Source of the DNA: Clostridiaceae bacterium | GTDB taxonomy: Bacteria; Bacillota; Clostridia; Oscillospirales; Acutalibacteraceae | Length of the DNA stretch: 7,004 bases | Assembly: GCA_016292705.1 (NCBI GenBank) | Contig: JAEDHZ010000079.1 | Coordinates: forward strand, 1 to 7,004 | Direction of reading: 5' to 3' | Translations under genes and position numbers: made by a program | Shown here: piece after piece, positions 1-6,008 of the stretch | Layout of the letters: the number at the start of each line of letters is the position of its first letter | How positions within the stretch are numbered: the stretch's first letter is position 1 | The notes under the pieces: model-generated | What the model saw: the letters and a program-made list of their open reading frames with translations, nothing else | Databases searched by the model: none | Told to the model about the DNA's origin: nothing

Positions 1-1
1 G

Positions 2-508
2 ATCGAGCTGCAGGAAGTGGCCTACACCTCCCCGCTGCTGGGCTTCAGCTTTGAAAACAGAAGCTTTGAAAAAGCCGCAGAGGAGTATGTTTTTGAATAT
101 GAAAAACGCCTTCCCGGAACAAAGCTTTTTGAAAACACGGAAAGAACTCTGAAAATTCTTGCGGATAACAGCATAAAGCAGGCGGTAATTTCTGCAACCG
201 GACATGAACGGCTGACCTCGCAGGTGGGGCGTTTCAAAATCAAAGAATACTTTGATGCGGTGCTCGGAACGGAAAATGAGCTTGGAAAAGGCAAAACCGA
301 TGTTGCAAGAGCCTGGCTTGAAAAAAGCAAAGCAGACCCAAAGCGCACTGTCTTCATCGGCGACACATTGCATGACCTTGAAACGGCTCAGGCAATCGGC
401 TGCGATTGCATTTTTGTTGCAAGAGGCCACAATTCAAAGAAAAGGCTGCTTTCTTCCGGATGTACGGTGCTTGACGATATCGGAGAGATTCCGGCTGCAA
501 TTCTTTGA
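2..508 (+). CDS. HAD-superfamily hydrolase (phosphoglycolate phosphatase-like), 5' truncated
   Basis: This is the C-terminal part (about 168 residues visible) of a haloacid dehalogenase-type phosphatase, a soluble Mg-dependent enzyme class that dephosphorylates small metabolites. The frame is open to the left edge, so the true start lies outside; the GTG at 17 is only an internal Val codon. Visible family motifs, in order, are a cap-like helical stretch ending in LPGTKLFENTERTL, motif II in AVISATG (Ser/Thr after a hydrophobic strand), the motif III lysine in the GKGK segment, and motif IV in VFIGDTLHDLETA with the acidic pair that binds Mg. The motif I aspartate nucleophile (DxD) would be upstream of the window and cannot be checked. 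The order and spacing resemble the Gph/PGP-like subgroup, but the substrate is not predictable. It ends in TGA. No convincing U-tailed terminator follows, only a short hairpin. Confidence 0.85.
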   Translation: MELQEVAYTSPLLGFSFENRSFEKAAEEYVFEYEKRLPGTKLFENTERTLKILADNSIKQAVISATGHERLTSQVGRFKIKEYFDAVLGTENELGKGKTDVARAWLEKSKADPKRTVFIGDTLHDLETAQAIGCDCIFVARGHNSKKRLLSSGCTVLDDIGEIPAAIL

Positions 509-523
509 TTCAACAGGGTTGAA
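509..523. repeat. Short inverted repeat just after the HAD gene stop
   Basis: TTCAAC and GTTGAA form a perfect 6-bp stem around a 3-nt loop (AGG) directly after the TGA stop of the phosphatase gene. There is no T-run behind it, so it is not a standard intrinsic terminator. It could give mild 3'-end protection or be chance. Confidence 0.3.
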
Positions 524-544
524 ACGAAGCCGGAACAGGAGAGA

Positions 545-559
545 ATATTTAACAAATAT
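545..559. repeat. AT-only inverted repeat upstream of the dehydrogenase promoter
   Basis: ATATTT and AAATAT flank AAC, giving a 15-bp dyad that ends four bases before the proposed -35 hexamer at 563. The position would suit a regulator site, but an AT-only dyad in AT-rich intergenic DNA is easily produced by chance. A T-run begins at 567, so a weak terminator for the preceding gene is a second possibility. Confidence 0.25.
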
Positions 560-562
560 GTA

Positions 563-596
563 TTGATTTTTTTCCTCGTTTGTCTTAATATATACT
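563..596 (+). promoter_or_regulatory. Probable sigma-A promoter of the aldehyde dehydrogenase gene
   Basis: TTGATT at 563-568 is separated by 17 nt from TAATAT at 586-591, matching the sigma-A -35/-10 layout with four of six consensus bases in each box. An overlapping TATACT at 591-596 is a closer -10 match but lacks a good -35 at the right distance. Either would place the start of transcription near 598-604 and give a leader of about 30 nt before the ATG at 632. Confidence 0.5.
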
Positions 597-614
597 TTGT
601 AAAAAGCAACTGAT

Positions 615-620
615 AAGGAG
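615..620 (+). promoter_or_regulatory. Ribosome binding site of the aldehyde dehydrogenase gene
   Basis: AAGGAG lies 11 nt before the ATG at 632. It is a strong Shine-Dalgarno match and supports that start over later methionines. Confidence 0.8.
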
Positions 621-631
621 ATGTTTTTAAC

Positions 632-2149
632 ATGGCAGACATTAAAATTCTCAAGTACTTTGCCAACGGCGAATGGCTTGAGTCAACAACTGACAAGTAT
701 ATGGATATCCACAACCCCAGCACGGGCGAAGTTATTGCACGCACACCCTGCTGCACCGTTGATGAGGTTGAAAAGGCTATTCAGAGCGCAAAGGAAGCGT
801 TCAAAACCTGGTCGCAGACTCCTGTTATGAAAAGAACACAGGTTCTTTATAAATTCCGTGAGCTTCTTGTTGAGCACATGGACGAGCTTGCAACCCTCTG
901 CGCTGTTGAACACGGAAAGGTGTATAACGAAGCAAAGGGCGACATTCTCAAGGTCAAAGAGCCCGTTGAACTTGCTCTGAGTGCCCCCTCGCTCACAATG
1001 GGCGACTGCATGAGAGATACCTCAAGCGGATATGACACAAACCTTTACTATGAGCCGGTTGGTGTTTTTGCCGGCATTGTTCCGTTCAACTTCCCCGGAA
1101 TGATTCCGATGGGCTGGATGGTTCCCTGCTGCATTGCAGCCGGCAACACCATTGTTCTGAAGCTTAACTCTCAGACACCGATGACCGCAATGAGGCTTTG
1201 CGACCTCCTTGTTGAAGCCGGCCTCCCCAAGGGTGTTGTCAATCTTGTCACCTGCACACGCAAAGAGGCAGATATGATCCTCACCCATCCGGATATCAAG
1301 GGAGTCACCTTTGTCGGAACGACCGGAGTTGGTCTTCATGTCTATTCAACCGCTGCTTCAACCGGAAAGCGCGTTCAGTGCCTTTGCGAGGCAAAGAACC
1401 ACGCACTTGTTCTTGAAGACGCTGCTCTTGAACGCAGCGCAAGGGGCATCATCAATTCTTCATTCGGCTGCGCAGGCGAACGCTGCATGGCTCTTCCTGT
1501 TGTTGTTGCGCAGGAAAGCATTGCAGACAAGCTTGTTGCTCTGCTCAGGCAGTATGCTTCAGAGCTGAAGCTCGGTGCTGCTTATGACAAGACTTCAACC
1601 CTCGGTCCGGTTATTTCCGCCGCCCACAAGGAAAGGGTTATCAACTGGATCAACAAGGGTATTGAAGAGGGTGCAACCCTTGTTCTTGACGGAAGAAATG
1701 TGACTGTTCCCGGCTTTGAGGGAGGATACTTTGTCGGACCGACAATTCTTGACAATGTAACTGAGGAAATGACTGTCGGCACTCAGGAGATTTTCGGACC
1801 GGTGCTTTGCATCAAGAGAGTCAAGAATTTTGAAGAGGGCCTTGAACTGATGAACCGCAATCCGTTTGCAAACGGTTCGGTCATCTTTACCCAGAGCGGA
1901 TACTATGCAAGGGAATTTGCAAAGCGCACTGACGGCGGCATGGTCGGAGTCAATGTCGGAATTCCCGTTCCGGTCGGCGTTTTCCCGTTCACCGGTCACA
2001 AAAAATCCTTCTTCGGCGATCTCCATTGCCTTGGAAAGGACGCTTTCCGCTTCTTTACGGAGACAAAGGCTGTCACAACACGCTGGTTTGACGAAGAGGA
2101 AAAGAAAGCAACCCATGTTGACACATGGGACGGTTCCGTCGGCGGCTGA
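632..2149 (+). CDS. mmsA: CoA-acylating methylmalonate-semialdehyde-type dehydrogenase
   Basis: This 505-residue protein has the normal full length of the MmsA/IolA branch of the aldehyde dehydrogenase superfamily. Those soluble enzymes oxidise malonate or methylmalonate semialdehyde with NAD and CoA, releasing CO2 and giving acetyl-CoA or propionyl-CoA in valine, beta-alanine or inositol breakdown. Visible landmarks are PFNFPGMIP (Asn153, oxyanion hole), VLKLNS (Lys177, NAD binding), the TFVGTTGVG nucleotide-binding loop near 227, the AKNH signature at 254-257 typical of this CoA-dependent branch, catalytic Cys285 in GCAGERCMA, EIFGP at 386-390, and the C-terminal IPVPVGVFPFTGHK block followed by SFFGDLHCLGKD. 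Most aldehyde dehydrogenases carry a general-base Glu in a LELGG motif; here the stretch reads CLCE (250-253). It sits alone between its own promoter and terminator, with no inositol or valine pathway genes beside it, so the substrate (malonate, methylmalonate or succinate semialdehyde) stays open. Confidence 0.9.
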   Translation: MADIKILKYFANGEWLESTTDKYMDIHNPSTGEVIARTPCCTVDEVEKAIQSAKEAFKTWSQTPVMKRTQVLYKFRELLVEHMDELATLCAVEHGKVYNEAKGDILKVKEPVELALSAPSLTMGDCMRDTSSGYDTNLYYEPVGVFAGIVPFNFPGMIPMGWMVPCCIAAGNTIVLKLNSQTPMTAMRLCDLLVEAGLPKGVVNLVTCTRKEADMILTHPDIKGVTFVGTTGVGLHVYSTAASTGKRVQCLCEAKNHALVLEDAALERSARGIINSSFGCAGERCMALPVVVAQESIADKLVALLRQYASELKLGAAYDKTSTLGPVISAAHKERVINWINKGIEEGATLVLDGRNVTVPGFEGGYFVGPTILDNVTEEMTVGTQEIFGPVLCIKRVKNFEEGLELMNRNPFANGSVIFTQSGYYAREFAKRTDGGMVGVNVGIPVPVGVFPFTGHKKSFFGDLHCLGKDAFRFFTETKAVTTRWFDEEEKKATHVDTWDGSVGG

Positions 2150-2174
2150 TAAGTCTGAACAATTTCATAATAAT

Positions 2175-2207
2175 GCACCGCTTGCTTCAGGGCAGGCGGT
2201 GCTTTTT
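2175..2207 (+). terminator. Intrinsic terminator of the aldehyde dehydrogenase gene
   Basis: An 11-bp stem pairs 2175-2185 (GCACCGCTTGC) with 2192-2202 (GCAGGCGGTGC), containing one G-T wobble and a 6-nt loop, and is followed at once by five T residues. It begins 26 nt after the stop codon. Confidence 0.9.
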
Positions 2208-2211
2208 GCGC

Positions 2212-2247
2212 AAAAAAAAGGGAAAGGATACAGCACCTTTCCCTTTT
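2212..2247 (-). terminator. Intrinsic terminator of the ACP operon, possibly bidirectional
   Basis: A perfect 12-bp stem pairs 2216-2227 (AAAAGGGAAAGG) with 2236-2247 (CCTTTCCCTTTT) around an 8-nt loop. On the minus strand it starts 15 nt after the carrier protein stop and runs into a U-tail given by the A-run at 2212-2219. On the plus strand it is followed by CTTGTTTTTG, so it could also catch readthrough from the dehydrogenase gene. Confidence 0.9.
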
Positions 2248-2261
2248 CTTGTTTTTGTTGT

Positions 2262-2492
2262 TTATGCGTTTGTATACTTTTCAATAAGAGCAATCGTGTC
2301 GCCGACAGTTTCAATTCCGAGAGCCTCACGGTCGGGAATTTCAACACCGAACTCGTCCTCAATGGCAACAGCCATATTGATAAGCTCAAGCGAGTTGAGA
2401 CCAAGCTCTGTTCTGATGTTGGTTTCCTCCGTGATTTTTTCGGCAGGAATGTCTGCGTATTCGCAAATTACTTTTCTGAGTCTTTCAAGCAT
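2262..2492 (-). CDS. Discrete acyl carrier protein (phosphopantetheine-binding)
   Basis: This 76-residue, strongly acidic protein has the size and four-helix pattern of a free acyl carrier protein, the cytosolic scaffold that holds acyl groups as thioesters on a 4'-phosphopantetheine arm. The attachment motif is LGLNSLELINM, with Ser34 as the modified residue. The usual DSL reads NSL here (Asn33), a variant known in specialised carriers. Helix III and the helix IV stretch (ETVGDTIALIEKY) follow as expected. It is the second gene of a minus-strand operon, 26 nt behind a condensation-like acyltransferase and directly before a strong terminator, with no fatty-acid synthesis (fab) genes around. 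It is therefore more likely a dedicated carrier for that enzyme than the housekeeping fatty acid AcpP; a D-alanyl or peptidyl carrier role is possible but less supported. Confidence 0.9.
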   Translation of the reverse strand: MLERLRKVICEYADIPAEKITEETNIRTELGLNSLELINMAVAIEDEFGVEIPDREALGIETVGDTIALIEKYTNA

Positions 2493-2501
2493 TGGTTATA
2501 T

Positions 2502-2508
2502 CTCCTTT
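2502..2508 (-). promoter_or_regulatory. Ribosome binding site of the acyl carrier protein gene
   Basis: On the minus strand AAAGGAG lies 9 nt before the ATG at 2492, within the 26-nt gap after the upstream gene. It shows the carrier protein is independently and efficiently translated from the shared transcript. Confidence 0.8.
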
Positions 2509-2518
2509 GTGTAATAAT

Positions 2519-3919
2519 TCATTTGGTAACACGGTCAAGCAGCTCGCCGATCTTTATGTCCGGGTTTTCAATACCGGCAATAACGGCTTTAACCATATTG
2601 TCGTGGAGGTTGTTGATATCCTCGCTGTTTGCGTACTTGACTCTGTACATATATCTGCACTTAATGCCCTGGGTCTGAGGATCGGGATGAGTTATAACAT
2701 AAAGCGGAGTGAAATATCTTCCGAGGTTGTATCCGCGGAAATCAAACTTGAACGGAACAAGCGGACCTATCGGAACAGGTATCCACGAGAACATCATGCA
2801 GGCAGGGCCCTGGATTGCATTGTAGTTATAAATCTCACGGGAAAGGTTAAGCGCAAGACCGTAGGGATAGTTTGTGTGCATGAAAAGACTTGTTCTAACC
2901 TTTGTTATCTCGTCCAAGGCCTGGTCAAAGGTGTAATCCTCGGGGATTATTGTGCGAAGCTGAAGTGGCTGAGCAAGGCAGCCGCCCATGTTCTTTTCGC
3001 TGTTCTTTGCGCGCTTGCTGCAAAGTGACTGCATGAAAACATCCGGAGTTCTGTAGTTAACTGCGGAGCAGTATGTCCTCAGTCCGAGCTGAAGGAGGCT
3101 TTCCGGTGCAATTTTCTTTGCAAGGCAATATTCAAAAATCTTCTTTGAATCCTCGGGTGAAATATCCCTTTCAATCATTTCGCACTTATCCCAGATCGGA
3201 TTGTATACCGGGGGAACACGCAGATCCGGATTCTTTTTCTTTGCTCTGTATTTTTCAAGCTCTTCCGGACCGTGGATATTTGCGTGGAACGGCTCGCCGC
3301 CCTTGAGGAAGTATCTCTTATAGAACTCCTCGTGCTTTGCCATCTTTTTCTGATCGGAAAGGCGGACAAATTCTTCCTTGATATAGTCCTCATATTTTTC
3401 AAGCGGAGCGGGCATTTCAGAACCGGTGATGAGAGCTTTGTATACTCTGAACAGGTCTGCAAGGGTAATAACAACACCCATTCCGTCAAGGCTCAGATGG
3501 CTGACATTGAAATAGATTCCGCTTCCGACGCCCTCGGTTTTGAAGAACATTATTCTGTAGCATTCATCCTTCAAGAATTTTATGGGCTTCTGTGCATCCT
3601 TTGAAAAGAACTCCTCCTGCTCCTCAAGGTTCTTGAAACGCTTAATCTGAATATAGTTCATCGCATGGCGGTCAAGAAAATACTGTTTGACTTCCTTGTT
3701 GACCATAACATAGCGCAGACGCAGACAGTCGTTTCGTTCAATTTCAATGTTCCAGGCCTGCTTCAGTACGCCGAAATCCAGATCCTTTTCAACGGAAAAG
3801 GAAATCGGAATCTGAACAAGCTGCTTATGAAGGCTGTACTTGACCATAAGGTACATAGTCTGCTGAGAAGGGATGAGACTATAGAGCTTTTGCGTTATTG
3901 GTTCCTTCTTGTTTTTCAT
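2519..3919 (-). CDS. Free-standing NRPS condensation-like acyltransferase
   Basis: This 466-residue protein has the length of a single condensation domain (about 450 residues) of the CoA-dependent acyltransferase fold, a family that moves an acyl group from a carrier or CoA to an amine or alcohol. The N-terminal part (about 10-170) carries the active-site motif as SHLSLDG at 140-146. The canonical HHxxxDG has lost its first His to Ser, while the catalytic second His (His141), Asp145 and Gly146 remain. The C-terminal half (about 250-460) has the second-lobe pattern, including a strand near 391-400 (KFDFRGYNLG) where the family has its DFGWG-type structural motif. No adenylation, carrier or thioesterase domain is fused, and no signal peptide or membrane segment is seen, so it should be cytosolic. 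An in-frame TAA directly precedes the ATG, fixing the start; the Shine-Dalgarno (GGAAAG, 11 nt upstream) is weak. It is co-transcribed with the acyl carrier protein behind it, the likely acyl donor. A PapA-like or alcohol-acyltransferase-like role is an alternative. Confidence 0.8.
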   Translation of the reverse strand: MKNKKEPITQKLYSLIPSQQTMYLMVKYSLHKQLVQIPISFSVEKDLDFGVLKQAWNIEIERNDCLRLRYVMVNKEVKQYFLDRHAMNYIQIKRFKNLEEQEEFFSKDAQKPIKFLKDECYRIMFFKTEGVGSGIYFNVSHLSLDGMGVVITLADLFRVYKALITGSEMPAPLEKYEDYIKEEFVRLSDQKKMAKHEEFYKRYFLKGGEPFHANIHGPEELEKYRAKKKNPDLRVPPVYNPIWDKCEMIERDISPEDSKKIFEYCLAKKIAPESLLQLGLRTYCSAVNYRTPDVFMQSLCSKRAKNSEKNMGGCLAQPLQLRTIIPEDYTFDQALDEITKVRTSLFMHTNYPYGLALNLSREIYNYNAIQGPACMMFSWIPVPIGPLVPFKFDFRGYNLGRYFTPLYVITHPDPQTQGIKCRYMYRVKYANSEDINNLHDNMVKAVIAGIENPDIKIGELLDRVTK

Positions 3920-3937
3920 TTATTCAACTTCTTTCCG

Positions 3938-3961
3938 AACATGATTTCATGATAACATGAT
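3938..3961. repeat. Three tandem 8-bp repeats over the -10 and start region
   Basis: AACATGAT, TTCATGAT and AACATGAT follow each other without gaps, sharing the core CATGAT at an 8-bp period. They cover the -10 box of the condensation gene promoter and the predicted transcription start. The position is that of a repressor site, but an 8-bp period puts the units on different helix faces, so slippage or chance is also possible. Confidence 0.5.
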
Positions 3962-3985
3962 ATCACAAAGCGAAAATCAAGTCAA
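3957..3985 (-). promoter_or_regulatory. Sigma-A promoter of the condensation-ACP operon
   Basis: On the minus strand TTGACT (3980-3985) is followed by a 17-nt spacer and TATCAT (3957-3962), each five of six bases to consensus. The predicted start near 3950 gives a leader of about 30 nt. The operon therefore has its own promoter and does not depend on the ceramidase-like gene upstream. Confidence 0.75.
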
Positions 3986-4015
3986 TAACGGCAGCCTCCA
4001 AAAACCGCCACACCG

Positions 4016-4047
4016 TGTAACAATTTTCATGTTTTTGTAACAATTTT
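4016..4047. repeat. Pair of 12-bp direct repeats upstream of the operon promoter
   Basis: TGTAACAATTTT occurs perfectly at 4016-4027 and again at 4036-4047, 20 bp apart, close to two turns of the helix. On the minus strand (AAAATTGTTACA) the pair begins about 30 bp upstream of the -35 box of the condensation-ACP operon, an arrangement typical of an activator binding two half-sites on one face of the DNA. The rest of the 169-nt gap to the ceramidase-like gene shows no clear terminator for that gene. Confidence 0.55.
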
Positions 4048-4088
4048 AATATTTTACTGTTCTCACCGATAAAAGCGGAATTTGAATT

Positions 4089-5834
4089 TTAAAGAACCTC
4101 GTCTGCAAGCCCGGCATAGTTTTTCATCAGGAAGGAGGCTGTGTTTTTTCCGAGGGAAAGAGTTTCCTGGTAATGATCAAAAACAAGACCCATGCAGTAG
4201 TCGTTATCCGGAACAACATAGCCCACAGCATCATTCGCAAGACCGAAAACAATTGTATCCTCCCCGAAAAGCTCATAAACGGTCTTTCCGGAAAAGTCCT
4301 TTTTGTTGATTGAGCCTTCCTTTGTCAGCGATGAACCGCCGGCAACAAGATCCTGGCAGATTTCACCGGGCATCATGACAATTCTGTGCGAGCCGAGCTG
4401 CGCAAAGCCGATTTCGGTTGAAACCGCAAAGCCTTTCTCTGTCTTTATCATAGTGTGGTTGACAAGTCTGAGCTTTCCGGCAAAAATGATGACATTGTTT
4501 GTTACGGGAACCCTGACAGATTTCAGTCGGACATTGAGCAACGGTTCAACTTCCTCAAAGAAAACCGGTTCCCAGTCCTGATACCAGAGAGAATAACCCT
4601 CACGGTTCATGTCCTCCTCGCTGTCTCCCGTTACCGAAAGGAAGGGATCATTCCTGATTTCATCCTCGGTCATGTTCATTGCAAGAAGCATTCGTCCGAT
4701 TTCCCGTCCGTAGCGAATTGAGATGTCAACCCTGCGTTCAAGCGCAACATTGTCCGATGTGGGCTCTCTGCCGATATATATTCCGCAGATTGCTCCGTTG
4801 AAGAACATGAAGTTATATCCCGCCTGATTCAGCGTTTCGCCTATGTAGTAGACATAGTCACCGGAAAGGATTTGTCCGTTTGCGCTGTCACCCTCCACGG
4901 GGAGGCCGACAATGTCCGGATGGGCTGCCATGTTGGCAATAATTGTCGGAGTTGAGCCATCGTCCGGAGTAAAGGTGAATTTTGTGAGATTGCTGAGCAT
5001 AGCGGTTGCGGTTGTTCTGTTCTTATTGTTAAAATACTGTGCGCCGATATCCTTTTGAGAAAATGTCAGCCCGCCGGTTTTCATTCCGCCCACTGCATTT
5101 TTGATTGAAAGGGAAACCTTTTCAAAAAGGAATTGCATATACTTGGCATCTGTTCCCTTTTTAACCTCTCCGATATCTGTATACGCAGAAAAAAGGTTTT
5201 TGAAAATTGTTTTCACATTATCTGTCCAAAGGCCCTGCGTGTCAATGCAGGAATGGCAGTGGGTTGAAAAAATGTTGATTGAGTTAATTCCGTTTTCCTC
5301 TGCAAAATCACGCAGCATTGCTCTGATATTCCTGATGTCGGTGTTCGTCATTCCGATGCAGTCAATTGTTGCAAAAACCGCCGTTCCCCTTTCACTGTTA
5401 TCTGAAAGGGCAATCGTTCTGACCTTCATGTCGTCATAGACATCACGGACTTTGTTGGAAAACCCGTTTTCGGGTGCAATGAAGCCGCCGAGATAAAGGT
5501 TATAGTCCTCTCTGTTCTCCGGAACAAGGCTTTGGGTGTCGTAGCCGAGCGACCAACGGGCATTTTCTGCAGGCTTTGAAAGAGTTGTTTTGGTGCCTGA
5601 GTAAAAATCGGTGAGAACGAAGTCATCTTCGTCAACAGCAACTTTGTCAGCGGAAACGGTTCTGTTGACAGCTGCTGTAACCGTTTCCATAACAAGACCG
5701 ATTACTTTTGTCAAAGCATCCTTGAAAAAGGCCTTTGCCCTTTCGCCACCGTCGGCAGCAAACGCCGGCGTTGCCGTCAGCGAAAAAATCATCACAACGG
5801 CAAGAGTAAATGAAACAAGCTTTTTCTTTGTCAT
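4089..5834 (-). CDS. Secreted neutral/alkaline ceramidase-like zinc amidase
   Basis: The 581-residue product resembles the N-terminal catalytic domain of neutral (non-lysosomal) ceramidases, zinc enzymes that hydrolyse the N-acyl bond of ceramide outside the cell. A signal peptide is clear: KKK, a hydrophobic core, then cleavage after AFA at residue 26. Candidate zinc ligands match the family layout: FSTHCHS (His192/His194; family THTHSG), AAHPDIVG (His305), PGE at 489-491 (Glu491), and Tyr539 in GLAND..GYVVP. SGDY at 324-327 also fits. The family's GDVSPN block, which carries the catalytic Ser, appears as FNGAICGIYIGR (around 347-353), so the nucleophile seems altered and true ceramidase activity is uncertain. 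The C-terminal immunoglobulin-like domain of full ceramidases looks absent. An upstream ATG at 5840 is in frame, but the GGGGAG site is only 3 nt from it and 9 nt from the ATG at 5834, so the latter is preferred. The protein probably acts outside the membrane. Confidence 0.75.
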   Translation of the reverse strand: MTKKKLVSFTLAVVMIFSLTATPAFAADGGERAKAFFKDALTKVIGLVMETVTAAVNRTVSADKVAVDEDDFVLTDFYSGTKTTLSKPAENARWSLGYDTQSLVPENREDYNLYLGGFIAPENGFSNKVRDVYDDMKVRTIALSDNSERGTAVFATIDCIGMTNTDIRNIRAMLRDFAEENGINSINIFSTHCHSCIDTQGLWTDNVKTIFKNLFSAYTDIGEVKKGTDAKYMQFLFEKVSLSIKNAVGGMKTGGLTFSQKDIGAQYFNNKNRTTATAMLSNLTKFTFTPDDGSTPTIIANMAAHPDIVGLPVEGDSANGQILSGDYVYYIGETLNQAGYNFMFFNGAICGIYIGREPTSDNVALERRVDISIRYGREIGRMLLAMNMTEDEIRNDPFLSVTGDSEEDMNREGYSLWYQDWEPVFFEEVEPLLNVRLKSVRVPVTNNVIIFAGKLRLVNHTMIKTEKGFAVSTEIGFAQLGSHRIVMMPGEICQDLVAGGSSLTKEGSINKKDFSGKTVYELFGEDTIVFGLANDAVGYVVPDNDYCMGLVFDHYQETLSLGKNTASFLMKNYAGLADEVL

Positions 5835-5843
5835 AATCATATT

Positions 5844-5849
5844 CTCCCC
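5844..5849 (-). promoter_or_regulatory. Ribosome binding site that decides the ceramidase-like start
   Basis: Minus-strand GGGGAG ends 3 nt before the ATG at 5840 and 9 nt before the ATG at 5834. The second spacing is normal and the first too short, favouring MTKKK as the N-terminus. Confidence 0.7.
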
Positions 5850-5865
5850 AAATGATATCAGTTGT

Positions 5866-5874
5866 ATTATCCCA
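5866..5874 (-). promoter_or_regulatory. Possible extended -10 promoter of the ceramidase-like gene
   Basis: On the minus strand TGGGATAAT gives a TG-N extension in front of GATAAT (5866-5871). No good -35 lies 16-18 nt upstream (TCGTTT at 17), which extended -10 promoters tolerate. The leader would be short, about 25 nt. Confidence 0.4.
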
Positions 5875-5911
5875 CAAAAAAAGGGTTCAAACGATTACAA
5901 ATCGGAAATTT

Positions 5912-5926
5912 GGCAAATTTATTGCC
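5912..5926. repeat. Small dyad in the divergent intergenic region
   Basis: GGCAA and TTGCC flank ATTTA, a 15-bp dyad about 40 bp upstream of the proposed ceramidase-like -10 box. It could be a regulator site or chance. Apart from this and the promoters noted, I see nothing in 5875-6008: no credible small gene and no terminator. Confidence 0.25.
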
Positions 5927-6008
5927 TTCTGTTGCAAATCCGCCGCTGCTTTGACTTTTCAAACAAAATCCAGTTGCTGCTAATCAATAAAATCAATGCT
6001 TTTGCATA

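Noticed and set aside
17..19. GTG as a start codon for the phosphatase gene
   Set aside because: The frame is open to the window edge and the motif I region of the family is missing, so the gene clearly starts upstream.
1595..2116. 173-residue minus-strand open frame within the dehydrogenase gene
   Set aside because: It lies antisense to a well-conserved enzyme gene and has no recognisable domain.
1866..2678. 270-residue plus-strand open frame
   Set aside because: It crosses the dehydrogenase end, both terminators and the carrier protein gene in other frames, and its translation is low-complexity without a domain.
2492..3028. 178-residue plus-strand open frame opposite the condensation-like gene
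   Set aside because: It is a shadow of the minus-strand coding frame, which carries clear family motifs.
3938..4047. CRISPR-like repeats
   Set aside because: The repeats are 8 and 12 bp with almost no spacers and lie in a promoter region.
3920..4088. Intrinsic terminator for the ceramidase-like gene
   Set aside because: Only weak 3-5 bp pairings are present and none has a following U-run on the minus strand.
5852..5857. TATCAT as a -10 box for the ceramidase-like gene
   Set aside because: It lies only a few bases from the ribosome binding site, leaving no room for a leader.
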